The notes under the pieces are model-generated. The model ran no database searches, was not told the origin of the DNA, and was given only the letters and a program-made list of their open reading frames with translations. A DNA stretch of 52,047 nucleotides, from NCBI GenBank assembly GCA_016282375.1, contig JAEEKI010000003.1, positions 1 through 52,047 of the forward strand, given 5' to 3'. This DNA comes from Caryophanales bacterium (GTDB lineage: Bacteria; Bacillota_I; Bacilli_A; RF39; UBA660). The first letter of the stretch is position 1. Every line of letters starts with the position of its first letter. The translations under genes were made by a program, and so were the position numbers. Below, one piece after another: positions 25,663-34,674 of the stretch.

Positions 25663-25725
25663 AAATACTTGCTTTTTTATTTGCTTATTTTTAATATATA
25701 TTATAGAATGATGGTAGGTGATATT

Positions 25726-26160
25726 ATGAGTATTTGTGAAATGGCTAAAGATTTTAAAAAGAGATATCCAGATACTATTTGTTGGCGAGTTCGTAAACAT
25801 GCCGAAGTTATTGAGAATTATATTAATCCTGACGAAAAAGTATTATTTGTTTTTTGCGGGCAAAAGAATCCTAATCTGTTTGATTGGTTTTCAAGTTGTG
25901 TAATTGCTCTTACTAATAAAAGAATTCTTATTGGTCAAAAAAGAGTTCTATGGGGAAGTTTTTATACTCAAATTACACCTGATTTATATAACGATATGGA
26001 AATATATCGTGGTTTAATCTTTGGAAGAATTAGTATTGATACTGTTAAAGAAACGATTGTATTAACCAATTTGGATAAAAACTGTTTAGATGAAATTGAA
26101 ACCGCAATTTCACAATTTATGATGAAAGCCAAAAAAGTGTATAAAAAGGAAGAAAAATGA
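25726..26160 (+). CDS. PH-domain-like protein
   Basis: The 144-residue protein has a helical N-terminus and a bacterial PH-like strand series: VLFVFCGQKN, CVIALTNKRILIGQKR, FYTQITPDLYNDMEIYRGLIFGRISIDTVKETIVL, and a C-terminal helix. The TNKRILI motif is typical of bPH/YdjM-like domains. The role is unknown. TAGGTGATATTATG sets the start at 25726; the 19-residue longer frame lacks a ribosome site. Its stop overlaps the next gene (ATGA). Confidence 0.7.
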   Translation: MSICEMAKDFKKRYPDTICWRVRKHAEVIENYINPDEKVLFVFCGQKNPNLFDWFSSCVIALTNKRILIGQKRVLWGSFYTQITPDLYNDMEIYRGLIFGRISIDTVKETIVLTNLDKNCLDEIETAISQFMMKAKKVYKKEEK

Positions 26161-27200
26161 AAAAACTAGTTGCATTAATAGTTTTTTTTATTTTATTGGT
26201 ATTATTATTTGTTGTAGCATTATATATTCCTAAAAACTATAAATACCAATATAGGGTAGGAGAATATCAAATAGTTGAACAGTATAGTAAAAAGCAAAAG
26301 TCTTATTTTTTTACTGTAACCGGAGATGATGTAACTGGCAAATATGCTTTGTTATCTAAGTATTATCGTAAAAGAGGGTTAATTTCCCATATTGATTCTC
26401 AAGATAATTGTTTGTATATAAGTAGTAAAACGATAAGTAATTTTGATATTTGTCAAAATGAGGATGGGTATGTAACAAAATATTATAATCAAGAAGTACA
26501 AGGTAGTATCATTGATACTTATGATAATATTAATATTTATAAGTCCCTAGATCATAAAATGCTAATTTGGAATTATGATAGTTTTGTATATGTAAATGGC
26601 AGTAATATTAAAAATATTTCTTTGTTTGATGATGATGTTTATGAACTAAAACTGTTAACTAAAATTGATCATTATTTAATTGTTGCAGATTATAACCAAA
26701 AGTATTATTTTGAAAAACTATATCGCATTGACATTAAAAATGGTGCTGTTAAAGAAATAAAATTAAATAGAAAAGTTTATTTTGATGCCTACATTTTAGG
26801 AACTTATAAGAATAATATCTATTTATTTGACAATAACAAGGATATTGAATACATAATTAATCCTATGAAAGGTACTATTGATAAGTACTCTAAATCAATA
26901 CTAGTAAATGGAAAGTGGGAAACTGTTACATTGAATAAACTTAAAAAAAGGGAAGTCGCATTTATTAATACTGAAGATTATTATTTTAATGTGATTGATG
27001 GTTTATTATATTATATAACTCCGATCAATGAAGTATTAGTGACTAATCAAGAAGTTTCTCGAATTGTAGAAAGTAATACACATGAAGTATTTTATATAGC
27101 TGATGATTCATTGTATTATGTCAATTATAAAGATGGGATAAGTATTGTAATGTCATATACAGAATGGCAATTTAATAATAGTAATATATATATCTTTTAG
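26157..27200 (+). CDS. Hypothetical membrane-anchored protein with beta-rich ectodomain
   Basis: The 347-residue protein has one N-terminal membrane helix (3-26) and a long Tyr/Asn-rich extracellular region of repeated short strands (for example DNCLYISSKTI, GLLYYITPINEVL, HEVFYIADDSLYYVNYKDG), which suggests a beta-propeller like DUF5050-type proteins. I do not recognise a specific family. ATGA overlap with the PH-like gene shows translational coupling. Confidence 0.65.
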   Translation: MKKLVALIVFFILLVLLFVVALYIPKNYKYQYRVGEYQIVEQYSKKQKSYFFTVTGDDVTGKYALLSKYYRKRGLISHIDSQDNCLYISSKTISNFDICQNEDGYVTKYYNQEVQGSIIDTYDNINIYKSLDHKMLIWNYDSFVYVNGSNIKNISLFDDDVYELKLLTKIDHYLIVADYNQKYYFEKLYRIDIKNGAVKEIKLNRKVYFDAYILGTYKNNIYLFDNNKDIEYIINPMKGTIDKYSKSILVNGKWETVTLNKLKKREVAFINTEDYYFNVIDGLLYYITPINEVLVTNQEVSRIVESNTHEVFYIADDSLYYVNYKDGISIVMSYTEWQFNNSNIYIF

Positions 27201-27248
27201 AACGCTTAAATGAATTCAACATATTTTATATTAGGAGTGTGTGTAAAT

Positions 27249-27701
27249 ATGTTTGAAAAATATCGTGTAAAGGGTTTTGAAACTATCGATGATATTGCTA
27301 AAAAATATCATACAAATAGGGCATACATTGAAGATATCAATAATTTTTCTCAAGATGAAATGTTAAGAGAAGGAATGGATATAATCGTTCCTCAGAATAA
27401 AGAAAAGTATTTTGATACGTATACTATTAATAAAGGTGATACTTTATATGCTATAAGTAAAAAGTATAATATTAATCCCGAGTTGATAGCGGTGTTAAAT
27501 GGGTTAAATATGGACGATTATATTTATCCTAATCAGGTGTTGCTTTTACCAGTAGGAAATTACAGTTATTATATTACTAAAGATGGTGACACGTTGGATT
27601 TAGTTTCTGACTTATTTAAAAAGAGTAAAGATCAGTTAATTAAAGAAAATGAAACAATTTATTTACTTGCTGGACAAGTATTAGTTAGTAAAAGAAAATA
27701 A
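27249..27701 (+). CDS. Triple-LysM protein without a signal peptide
   Basis: The 150-residue protein consists of three LysM modules: YRVKGFETIDDIAKKYHTN (about 4-48), YTINKGDTLYAISKKYNINPELIAVLNGL (57-103) and YITKDGDTLDLVSDLFKKS (107-150). LysM binds GlcNAc polymers such as peptidoglycan, yet no secretion signal is seen, as in spore-coat/cortex morphogenesis proteins. AGGAG lies about twelve bases before the ATG at 27249; the ATG at 27210 has no ribosome site. Confidence 0.85.
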   Translation: MFEKYRVKGFETIDDIAKKYHTNRAYIEDINNFSQDEMLREGMDIIVPQNKEKYFDTYTINKGDTLYAISKKYNINPELIAVLNGLNMDDYIYPNQVLLLPVGNYSYYITKDGDTLDLVSDLFKKSKDQLIKENETIYLLAGQVLVSKRK

Positions 27702-27703
27702 TT

Positions 27704-27729
27704 ATGGTCTATGCACCATATTTTTTTTG
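27704..27729 (+). terminator. Terminator after the LysM gene
   Basis: TATGGT/ACCATA stem with CTATGC loop and eight T. Confidence 0.8.
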
Positions 27730-27755
27730 TGATAAAATATATATGGTGAAATAGA

Positions 27756-29366
27756 GTGATACTAAAAAAACCATATGCATTCTTAATTAAGTATTTTCGT
27801 GTAATACACTTTATATTACTATTTTTTTTAGTGAATTTTGCTTTTAGTGGGCGTAGTGTATTACAATTTTTTAATAGTTATGTTCGTAACAATTATCAAA
27901 CGCCAGTGGTTACATATTTGCATAGTACTTATGCACCGATATCGTTGTTATTGATATTGGCGGTTATCATCATTATTAATGCTGCAATGTTGGGGTTAAT
28001 GATTCATAAAAAGAAACCGTATAAATTATATTTATTCACACTTTTGTATTATGTGCTTATGTTTGCAATAATAATCTACGTAAGGAGAGTTTTGGCGGGT
28101 TTTGCTGAAAACTTATTACCAGCAACCAGGGCAAGAAGTTTGCGAGATATTTTGTTTTTATTATATCTTCCACAGTTTGTATTTATAATATGTGCTTTCT
28201 TGAGAGCGTTAGGTTTTGATTTTAAAAAGTTTGACTTTGCAAGTGATTTGCGAAAAATGGATTACAGTTATAAAGATGCTGAGGAATTTGAACTTAATCT
28301 GAACTTAGATGTTTATAAAGTTGAACGTAAATCAAGACGTTTATTGCGAGAGTTAATTTATTATGTTAAAGAAAACCGTTTTGTCGTTATTTGTTTGTCT
28401 GTTGTTATAGGTATTGTCTTTTTTAGCTATTTACGAAATAACATTCATAGTAATTATGATGTCACTTACAATATGAATAAGACATTCATTTATAATAAAT
28501 TGAATTTTACGTTCCAAGATGCTGTTATAACAGACTTAGATTATCAAGGTAATAGAATTGATGGTAAAGTATTTTTAGCCTTAAAAGTAAATGTTGTTAA
28601 TACTAGCGGTTCAGTTGCTCATATTGATTACGATAATTTTAAATTGGAATTGGGTACTAAACTAATTAATCCTACCTTAACTGATTCGGTATATTTTATT
28701 GATATAGCTCCAAGTAATGTACCAATATCTATCTCTCATATGACTGATAAAACTTTTATGTTAGTCTATGAGATAACCGAAAGAGATATTAATCGTGCTA
28801 GACGTCTAGTTATTCATAACGGCGTAGTTAATGATAAGGGTGTGGCTATTGATAAGCATATTTATGTTAATTTAAGAACGACTAAGTTAAGTAGTGATAT
28901 TGAAAATATCGATACATATTCTCTGAATGACAAGATTGTTTTTGAAGAATCATATCTACGTAATACTTCTTTAAGAATTAAAAGCCAATCAATTTATAAA
29001 AGATATATTTATAAGTACAAGGATTGTATTTCAAAGGATAATTGCGGTTTATTTGATGATATGTTAACCACTACTGCGGGTGCTACTCAAAACAATGTTA
29101 TATTAGTCTTCGAAGGTGTTTATGATCAAGATATGGAAATTGGTTATTCATTAACTAATACTTCACTTAAATCTTTTGCCGAAAACTTTTGTACAATTCA
29201 GTATCGAGTAGATGGTAAAAATTATACAGCTAGTCAAAGTATTACTCCACTTAATGCTACCGAGTTTATTGCCTTTGAAGTACCTCAAAATATTGAGTAT
29301 GCCGATTTAATTCAATTAATAATTACTGTTCGTAATAAAAGATATTATGTAGCAGTGAATCCATAA
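27756..29366 (+). CDS. Large membrane protein with extracytoplasmic C-terminal domain, unknown
   Basis: The 536-residue protein starts with GTG. It has about five membrane helices: residues 10-30, 60-82, 90-110, 132-150 and, after a hydrophilic cytosolic segment, 212-230. A beta-rich C-terminal half (~245-536) contains LNFTFQDAVITDLDYQGNRIDGKVFLALKVNVVNTSG, reminiscent of DUF4352/telokin-like domains. I do not recognise a named family. It stands between two terminators, so it is monocistronic. Confidence 0.7.
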   Translation: MILKKPYAFLIKYFRVIHFILLFFLVNFAFSGRSVLQFFNSYVRNNYQTPVVTYLHSTYAPISLLLILAVIIIINAAMLGLMIHKKKPYKLYLFTLLYYVLMFAIIIYVRRVLAGFAENLLPATRARSLRDILFLLYLPQFVFIICAFLRALGFDFKKFDFASDLRKMDYSYKDAEEFELNLNLDVYKVERKSRRLLRELIYYVKENRFVVICLSVVIGIVFFSYLRNNIHSNYDVTYNMNKTFIYNKLNFTFQDAVITDLDYQGNRIDGKVFLALKVNVVNTSGSVAHIDYDNFKLELGTKLINPTLTDSVYFIDIAPSNVPISISHMTDKTFMLVYEITERDINRARRLVIHNGVVNDKGVAIDKHIYVNLRTTKLSSDIENIDTYSLNDKIVFEESYLRNTSLRIKSQSIYKRYIYKYKDCISKDNCGLFDDMLTTTAGATQNNVILVFEGVYDQDMEIGYSLTNTSLKSFAENFCTIQYRVDGKNYTASQSITPLNATEFIAFEVPQNIEYADLIQLIITVRNKRYYVAVNP

Positions 29367-29400
29367 AAAAATAGATTACTTAAATGTAATCTACTTTTTT
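29365..29400. terminator. Bidirectional terminator between convergent genes
   Basis: TAGATTAC/GTAATCTA with A- and T-tracts on either side; it also serves trxB on the minus strand. Confidence 0.8.
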
Positions 29401-30296
29401 TATTCGTTTATTTCTTTAATAGCAGTTACAGCAGCAATGGAGCCATCGCTTACTGCAGTAGTTAATTGACGTAATAGTTTTTGCCTTGCATCGCCAGCAA
29501 TATAAATGTTTGGTGTTTTAGTATGTACACCATCTTCACTAATAAAGTAACCTTTATCATCAATATCAGCAACTTTTGTAAATATTTCATTTTTAGGTTC
29601 TTGACCAATAGCAATAAATAATCCATCGATAGGTATGTTTTGATCTTCTTTTCCGTCATTTGAAACGATAGTGATACTATTAAGCTTATCCTTACCATAT
29701 ATTTTGGTAATAGTGCTATTGGTGATAATTTTAACATTTTTATGACTTTTTAATTCTTTTAATAATTTTTTCTCTGCTCTAAATTCATCGCGTCGATGAA
29801 TAACATAAACTTTTTTAGCAATGGCTGATAGATATATTGCATCTTCAACCGCTGAATTTCCACCGCCATTGACAGCAACAATTTTGTTTTTAAAAAAATT
29901 ACCATCGCATGTTGCACAATAAGATACTCCTTTGCCAATTAAATCCTCTTCGTTTGGTAGCCCTAATTTACGATTAGAAGCACCAGTAGCTAAGATGATA
30001 GCTTTACCAGTATAAGTTGCTTTACTGGTAACTACTGTTTTGTTTTTAGTAACATCTAAAACCATTTCGTGTTTATAATCAACACCTAATTTTTTGATTT
30101 GATCATAAAGATTTTTGGCATAATCATATCCAGAAATCTTCTTAATGGCGGGATAGTTTTCTACTTTATCAGCGGCTAGGATTTGACCTCCATATGCTTT
30201 AGCCTCAAGTACTAAAACACTTTTATTAGCTCTTAGGGCATAAAGTGCTGCCGTCATTCCCGCTGGTCCTGCACCTACAACAATAATATCATACAT
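29400..30296 (-). CDS. trxB: Thioredoxin reductase
   Basis: The 298-residue FAD/NADPH-dependent enzyme has GAGPAGMTAALYALR (FAD), GGQI near residue 36, the redox-active CATC (Cys127, Cys130), GGGNSAVEDAIYLS (NADPH) and a C-terminal IYIAGDARQKLLRQLTTAVSDGSIAA. It reduces thioredoxin and so supplies electrons to cytosolic thiol systems and perhaps to the CcdA/DsbD-like protein at 45149. AAGGTGG lies six bases before the ATG at 30296; a nine-residue extension has no support. Confidence 0.95.
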   Translation of the reverse strand: MYDIIVVGAGPAGMTAALYALRANKSVLVLEAKAYGGQILAADKVENYPAIKKISGYDYAKNLYDQIKKLGVDYKHEMVLDVTKNKTVVTSKATYTGKAIILATGASNRKLGLPNEEDLIGKGVSYCATCDGNFFKNKIVAVNGGGNSAVEDAIYLSAIAKKVYVIHRRDEFRAEKKLLKELKSHKNVKIITNSTITKIYGKDKLNSITIVSNDGKEDQNIPIDGLFIAIGQEPKNEIFTKVADIDDKGYFISEDGVHTKTPNIYIAGDARQKLLRQLTTAVSDGSIAAVTAIKEINE

Positions 30297-30327
30297 AAAT
30301 TCCACCTTCTTTATCCTATACATAATA

Positions 30328-30357
30328 ATTATACAAAATACTCTTTTTTAAAGTCAA
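30328..30357 (-). promoter_or_regulatory. trxB promoter
   Basis: On the minus strand, TTGACT, 18 bases, TATAAT, ending about 30 bases before the ATG. Confidence 0.75.
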
Positions 30358-30390
30358 TTGACTATGATATAGTGTACTTTTATTATGTAA

Positions 30391-30418
30391 ATAAAAAACA
30401 GACTATATAGTCCGTTTA
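30391..30418 (-). terminator. Terminator of the tRNA-Cys gene
   Basis: On the minus strand ACGGACTA pairs with TAGTCTGT (one G-T pair), followed by six T. Confidence 0.75.
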
Positions 30419-30425
30419 TCATCAT

Positions 30426-30499
30426 TGGAGGGGCCGACCAGATTTGAACTGGTGATCAAGGTTTTGCAGACCCACGCCTTACCACTTGGCTACGGCCCC
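30426..30499 (-). tRNA. tRNA-Cys (GCA), CCA encoded
   Basis: On the minus strand, acceptor GGGGCCG pairs with CGGCCCC, discriminator T, and CCA is encoded in the DNA. The D-loop has AGCCAAGTGGTAAGGC, the anticodon loop reads CTGCAAA (anticodon GCA), and the T arm is CCAGTTCAAATCTGG. It is a single tRNA with its own terminator. The anticodon and loop sequence match bacterial tRNA-Cys. Confidence 0.95.
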
Positions 30500-30544
30500 G
30501 TATAAAGATAGTATTATTTTATTATATTTTTGTAATACTGTCAA

Positions 30545-30802
30545 TTATAAAGCATCAATGATTAGTTCTTTTATATCAACTAGTTCAGGCTTTTTATTTA
30601 CTAAATCACTTAATAATACAAATGCGTTATGAATAACTTCAGTATTATTAGACCCTTGAATGTGATTATAAAGTGTAATAATAGATATTATTAAGGCTGT
30701 TAAATCATCTTTATTAGTTAATTTATAACTATTAATATCTTGAATACTTAGTAATTGATTTACTTTTTCCGTTAAATTAGCATATGATGTTTGTGCATCC
30801 AT
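30545..30802 (-). CDS. Small hypothetical protein, 85 residues
   Basis: An all-helical, soluble protein of 85 residues (SYANLTEKVNQLLSIQDINSY, LTALIISIITLYNHIQ, NAFVLLSDLVNKKPELVDIKELIIDAL). I do not recognise a family. AGGTGG lies four bases before the ATG, so translation is well supported. It lies upstream of tRNA-Cys on the same strand. Confidence 0.7.
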   Translation of the reverse strand: MDAQTSYANLTEKVNQLLSIQDINSYKLTNKDDLTALIISIITLYNHIQGSNNTEVIHNAFVLLSDLVNKKPELVDIKELIIDAL

Positions 30803-30916
30803 TTTACCACCTATAATAATTCTATCATATTTTTTATGCTTTTATAGCAAAATATATGTTACTTTACAAATGAATTATTTATGATAAAATAAACATTATC
30901 AAGGGAGGATTATGAA

Positions 30917-31474
30917 ATGGATTATGTTTTAAAAAAGATTGATAAGAATGAAAATTATAATGAACTTATTTTAGCTTATTATAATTTCTTCGAAAAATTA
31001 TATGGAAAAAATCTTTCTAGTTTACACGTTAAACGGGAATTAAGTAGTGGGCAAAAAGTATCTCCAGTTTATATGTTTGTTGATGGTAATTATAATTTTG
31101 CCAAAAAAGCTGTTGATGATTGTGAAAAAGTATATCACGCTATGATGATTGGGGCATATGATGAAAATGATGGCTTATCTGCAGTTAGCAGAGTACGTTT
31201 TGTAGTCGACAAACGCGTCTATTATGCGTGTATATCAGAGATTATTCCAACCAATCCTAAAGACACTAGTATAAAAACAAAAGTTATTGATTCTTTTGAA
31301 CATTATTTGGATGAGAATAGTAAAGTTGAAGCCATATCATTTGAGGTACCATTCTATGATAAGGAATTACAAGAATATCTTTTAGATTTAGGATATAACA
31401 TAGCACTTGCAGATGATACGTGTGCAACAAGACTGTTTGAAAAACCAATACAAAGAGACTTAACACATAAATAA
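30917..31474 (+). CDS. Hypothetical protein, possibly a divergent GNAT acetyltransferase
   Basis: The 185-residue alpha/beta protein ends with IKTKVIDSFEHYLDENSKVEAISFEVPFYDKELQEYLLDLGYNIALADDTCATRLFEK, where a helix, a strand and a late helix-strand pair resemble the second half of GNAT domains. The acetyl-CoA-binding Q/R-x-x-G-x-G/A motif is not clear, so the family call is weak. GGGAGG precedes the ATG. Confidence 0.5.
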   Translation: MDYVLKKIDKNENYNELILAYYNFFEKLYGKNLSSLHVKRELSSGQKVSPVYMFVDGNYNFAKKAVDDCEKVYHAMMIGAYDENDGLSAVSRVRFVVDKRVYYACISEIIPTNPKDTSIKTKVIDSFEHYLDENSKVEAISFEVPFYDKELQEYLLDLGYNIALADDTCATRLFEKPIQRDLTHK

Positions 31475-31540
31475 TTTTTAATATTGCGATAACTTCCAAA
31501 ATATAGTAGAATTATATTGAGAATAAAGAGGGTATGTGTT

Positions 31541-32038
31541 ATGGAAAATAGTGATATTGATTTTACTAACATTATTAGTTTACCAAGTAATATTGTCGAA
31601 CCAGAGCCAAACAGTGATGAGTTGACTCCGGGTGATTTTGCTTCTTTATTAAATGAATTAAATAAGCAAGTCAATAATGCCGATGGTAGTATTAGTGAAT
31701 TAATGCGTCGACGTGATGAAATCGAACAAAGTAAAAAAGAATTAGAAGAAAAAACACGTACATTTGATGCTGATCGAGCTAATTTTGATCGATTAATGAA
31801 AGATGAATATCAAAAATTAAATGATCAAAAAATTGATTTCGAACAAGAGAAAACAAAAATCTTTAATGAAATTCAGGATGCTCGAGAGGAATTGTCTCGT
31901 AAGAATCGTGAATTTGAAAAATATCGTGAAGATCAAATGAATTTGATTCGAGATAGTAAAAAGGAGCTTGCTAAAAATTGCGAGCAATTTGAAAAAATAG
32001 TAGCATCATTTAATCGGAAAATAGATAAATTTGAGTAG
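31541..32038 (+). CDS. Coiled-coil protein, unknown
   Basis: The 165-residue protein has a short N-terminal region and, from about residue 45 to the end, a continuous coiled coil rich in Glu, Lys, Arg and Gln (RRRDEIEQSKKELEEKTRTF... onward). No membrane segment. AGAGGG eight bases before 31541 sets the start; the TTG frame eight residues upstream is not supported. The dut gene begins ten bases after its stop and its ribosome site overlaps that stop, so the two are probably co-transcribed. Confidence 0.7.
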   Translation: MENSDIDFTNIISLPSNIVEPEPNSDELTPGDFASLLNELNKQVNNADGSISELMRRRDEIEQSKKELEEKTRTFDADRANFDRLMKDEYQKLNDQKIDFEQEKTKIFNEIQDAREELSRKNREFEKYREDQMNLIRDSKKELAKNCEQFEKIVASFNRKIDKFE

Positions 32039-32048
32039 GGAGATAGTT

Positions 32049-32504
32049 ATGAAACAACGGGGTTTTGAAATTGCTAAAGGTTGGGAAGATAAAGATATTA
32101 AGATTCCTGTTCGAAAAACTAAGAATTCAGCTGCTTATGATATTGAAGCTGCTGAAGATACTATTATACCGATGTTTGAACCTGGGATAAAGCCAACACT
32201 TATTCCTACTGGATTAAAAGCTTATTGTCAGGATGATGAATGGTTTATACTTGCTAATCGAAGTTCGGGACCTAAAAAGGGTTTTGTAATGGCAAATAGT
32301 ATTGGCATTGTGGATGCTGATTATTATAATAACGAAACAAATGATGGCCATTTTTATTTTCAATATTATAACTTTTCTGATCATGAAATATTGGTTAAGA
32401 AAGGTGATGTTATTGGCCAAGTAATATTTATGAAATTCTTAAAGACTGATGATGATGCAGCAAAAGGTAAACGTAAGGGTGGATTTGGTTCTACCGATAA
32501 ATAA
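32049..32504 (+). CDS. dut: dUTP diphosphatase (dUTPase)
   Basis: The 151-residue trimeric dUTPase has NSAAYDIEAAED (motif 1), LANRSSGPKKGFVMANSIGIVDADYY (motifs 2-3, with the catalytic Asp), GDVIGQVIF (motif 4) and the C-terminal KGGFGSTDK (motif 5, which closes over the substrate). It hydrolyses dUTP to dUMP. The GE usually found after DADYY is replaced by NNE. AGGGAG precedes the ATG at 32049; the longer TTG frame overlaps the upstream gene. Confidence 0.88.
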   Translation: MKQRGFEIAKGWEDKDIKIPVRKTKNSAAYDIEAAEDTIIPMFEPGIKPTLIPTGLKAYCQDDEWFILANRSSGPKKGFVMANSIGIVDADYYNNETNDGHFYFQYYNFSDHEILVKKGDVIGQVIFMKFLKTDDDAAKGKRKGGFGSTDK

Positions 32505-32511
32505 AAATACT

Positions 32512-32546
32512 AATATGATAGACAAGATGTTTATCATATTTTTTTT
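32512..32546 (+). terminator. Terminator after dut
   Basis: AATATGATA/TATCATATT stem followed by a long T-run. Confidence 0.8.
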
Positions 32547-32575
32547 ATCATCATATAATATTTTAGGTGATATAC

Positions 32576-33442
32576 ATGGATGAAAGAACCAAGAAGAAAG
32601 TTGTTATTGATGCAGGTCATGGTGGTAAAGATAGCGGTACTGTGAATAACGGTATAGTGGAAAAAGATTATACTTTAAAGATTAGTAAATATATTAAAAA
32701 GAGATTAGATGAACTTGGTATTGATAGCAGTTTAACTAGAACTGGAGATGAATTACTAGATCAATCCTCAAGGCCTCAAAGAGCCCAAAGTTTTTATGGC
32801 AAAGGAGATGATGTTATTATCATATCTAACCATTTAAATGCTGGCGGTGGTGATGGTGCTGAGATTATTTATTCATTGCGTAATAATGATACCTTGTCTA
32901 AAAAAATAGCTCAGGAATTGGAAAATGCCGGTCAAAATGTTCGAAAGTATTATCAAAAAAGATTACCTAGTAATCCTTCGAAAGACTATTATTATTTACT
33001 TAGAAATACACCTAATAATGAAACAATTATTGTTGAATATGGCTTTACTGATAGTACTGGCAATGATATTAATTTAATTAAAAATAAGTGGGAGTCATTA
33101 GCCGAAGCTGTTGTTAAGGCAATTACTAGTTATTTAGGTGTTTCATATTCTCAACAAGGTAATAACTATTATACCGTTGTCAAAGGTGACACTCTTTGGA
33201 GTATTGCTCGTAGATATGGAATTACTGTTGATGAACTAAAAAGTGCCAATAACTTAAAAAGTAATTTACTTAGTATTGGCAAAAAACTAATGATTCCTAG
33301 TAATAATGTCCATATAGTAAAAAAAGGTGATACTTTATATGCTCTTGCTAAAGAGTATAATACGACAGTTAGTAATTTGAAAAAATTGAATAATTTAAGT
33401 TCAGATTTGTTGAGTATTGGTCAAAAACTATTTGTTAAGTAA
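32576..33442 (+). CDS. N-acetylmuramoyl-L-alanine amidase (Amidase_3) with two LysM domains, no signal peptide
   Basis: The 288-residue protein has the Amidase_3 fold with zinc ligands His15 (DAGHGG), Glu29 (IVEKDYTL) and His86 (ISNHLN), and the catalytic Glu in IIVEYGFTD. Two LysM modules follow (YYTVVKGDTLWSIARRYGI and HIVKKGDTLYALAKEYNT). It cleaves the amide bond between MurNAc and the stem peptide. No signal peptide is present, as in sporulation mother-cell amidases (CwlC type) and phage lysins. TTAGGTGAT precedes the ATG at 32576; a GTG nine bases upstream lies inside that site. Confidence 0.9.
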   Translation: MDERTKKKVVIDAGHGGKDSGTVNNGIVEKDYTLKISKYIKKRLDELGIDSSLTRTGDELLDQSSRPQRAQSFYGKGDDVIIISNHLNAGGGDGAEIIYSLRNNDTLSKKIAQELENAGQNVRKYYQKRLPSNPSKDYYYLLRNTPNNETIIVEYGFTDSTGNDINLIKNKWESLAEAVVKAITSYLGVSYSQQGNNYYTVVKGDTLWSIARRYGITVDELKSANNLKSNLLSIGKKLMIPSNNVHIVKKGDTLYALAKEYNTTVSNLKKLNNLSSDLLSIGQKLFVK

Positions 33443-33521
33443 AGATATATATAAAAATAATTGCTAATTTTCACAGATATATATGTTATAATGATGGTAA
33501 TAAGGTAAGGTAGTGATAATT

Positions 33522-34463
33522 ATGGATGAAAAAAAAGGTTTATTTTGCCCTAACTGTGGTATGTTAAATGCTTCAAGTTCTAAGTTTTGTATTAAGTGTG
33601 GAACTGATTTGCCTAAACCAGGTAGTGAAGAAGAGGTTAAACCAGAGAGTGAAGATATTAAGCATCAAGATATTATTCCTATTAAAACAGAAGATGAAAA
33701 AAGTGAAAATCTTCAAGAGTCTGTAGAACCAAAGGAAGAACACAAAACTGAACAACCACTAACAAATAGTCTATCGGCATTGCAAGAAACGGCTGCTAGC
33801 GTTGTTAGTGATTTATATCAATTAAATAATAGTGATGGTAAATTTAATTACTTTAAATATATAGCAGGGGTATTATTAAGACCTTATGATAAATACGTAA
33901 GCGAAGAAAAGAATTTAAGTGATATTAAGAATTTATCTATTTTAGGAGGCATTATTGTTGGCATTCTAACTTTGGTAAGATTGTTGACTACTATGCTTTC
34001 ATATGTGAGAATTAAGTCTGTGTTATCAAATGAAATAACTTGGGCATGGGATAATTTAATTGAGGTACCATATTTTAAAACATTCTTTATTAGCGTCTTT
34101 ATGTATGCTGGAATTATTTTAGCTGTAGCCGGTGTTTATTATCTCGGTGGTATGATCATTAAAAGAGATATCAAGTTCATTAAATTATTAGGAATTTCCC
34201 TAACAGCGTTTATTCCATATGCTGCTGGTACAGCTATTTTATATCCATTATTATCGATGATATATGTACCACTTGGATTAGTTGCTATCATGATTGGCGT
34301 ATTGTATTCAGTATTATCATTAATTGAATTAATAAATGATTCTATGAGTATTGATATTCGTGGTATTCGAATTTATTTCCATTTGGCTTGTTTATCTATT
34401 ATTATGACTATTGCGGTATTCATTGTTTATAAAATAGTATTAGCTAGTTTATTAGGATTATAA
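33522..34463 (+). CDS. Zinc-ribbon membrane protein (Yip1-like)
   Basis: The 313-residue protein has an N-terminal zinc ribbon (CPNCG...CIKCG, about residues 9-27), an acidic Glu/Lys/Pro linker to about residue 85, and five or six membrane helices with the general layout of Yip1-like membrane domains (PYDKY, then helices). The function is unknown. The ATG at 33522 lies after AAGGTAGTG; a GTG nine bases upstream is in that site. Promoter elements for the following small ORF start just after the stop. Confidence 0.75.
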   Translation: MDEKKGLFCPNCGMLNASSSKFCIKCGTDLPKPGSEEEVKPESEDIKHQDIIPIKTEDEKSENLQESVEPKEEHKTEQPLTNSLSALQETAASVVSDLYQLNNSDGKFNYFKYIAGVLLRPYDKYVSEEKNLSDIKNLSILGGIIVGILTLVRLLTTMLSYVRIKSVLSNEITWAWDNLIEVPYFKTFFISVFMYAGIILAVAGVYYLGGMIIKRDIKFIKLLGISLTAFIPYAAGTAILYPLLSMIYVPLGLVAIMIGVLYSVLSLIELINDSMSIDIRGIRIYFHLACLSIIMTIAVFIVYKIVLASLLGL

Positions 34464-34482
34464 AAATGTTTTAATTTGATGA

Positions 34483-34511
34483 TTGACAACCTCTTAAAAA
34501 TATAGTATTTT
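34483..34511 (+). promoter_or_regulatory. Promoter of the leader peptide and rel
   Basis: TTGACA (perfect), 17 bases, TATTTT, about 28 bases before the leader-peptide ATG. Confidence 0.65.
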
Positions 34512-34538
34512 ATTCTTATATTTTTATTGGGGTGTACA

Positions 34539-34640
34539 ATGAAATCTATGATTTATAAAAGCACATGGATGTGTGCAACATTGAATAATATTTGTTCCAA
34601 TTGTTTATATTTTATGGATTTTTCTGTGACTAAATCGTAA
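34539..34640 (+). CDS. 33-residue small peptide, candidate leader peptide of rel
   Basis: A short ORF with a GGGGTG ribosome site encodes MKSMIYKSTWMCATLNN and 16 more residues. It contains three Cys (12, 19, 22), one Trp and five Ser. Its stop codon lies inside the 5' arm of the terminator at 34633, the geometry of a leader peptide that could couple ribosome position to termination. It could instead be an independent small protein. Confidence 0.5.
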   Translation: MKSMIYKSTWMCATLNNICSNCLYFMDFSVTKS

Positions 34641-34674
34641 GTCTGTTTAAATGAGGACTGCGATTTTTTTTATT
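34633..34674 (+). terminator. Terminator/attenuator between leader peptide and rel
   Basis: AATCG...AGTC pairs with GACT...CGATT across a loop of about twelve bases, followed by eight T. It lies 14 bases before the rel start, so it would have to be read through, or to be regulated, for rel expression from 34483. Confidence 0.7.
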
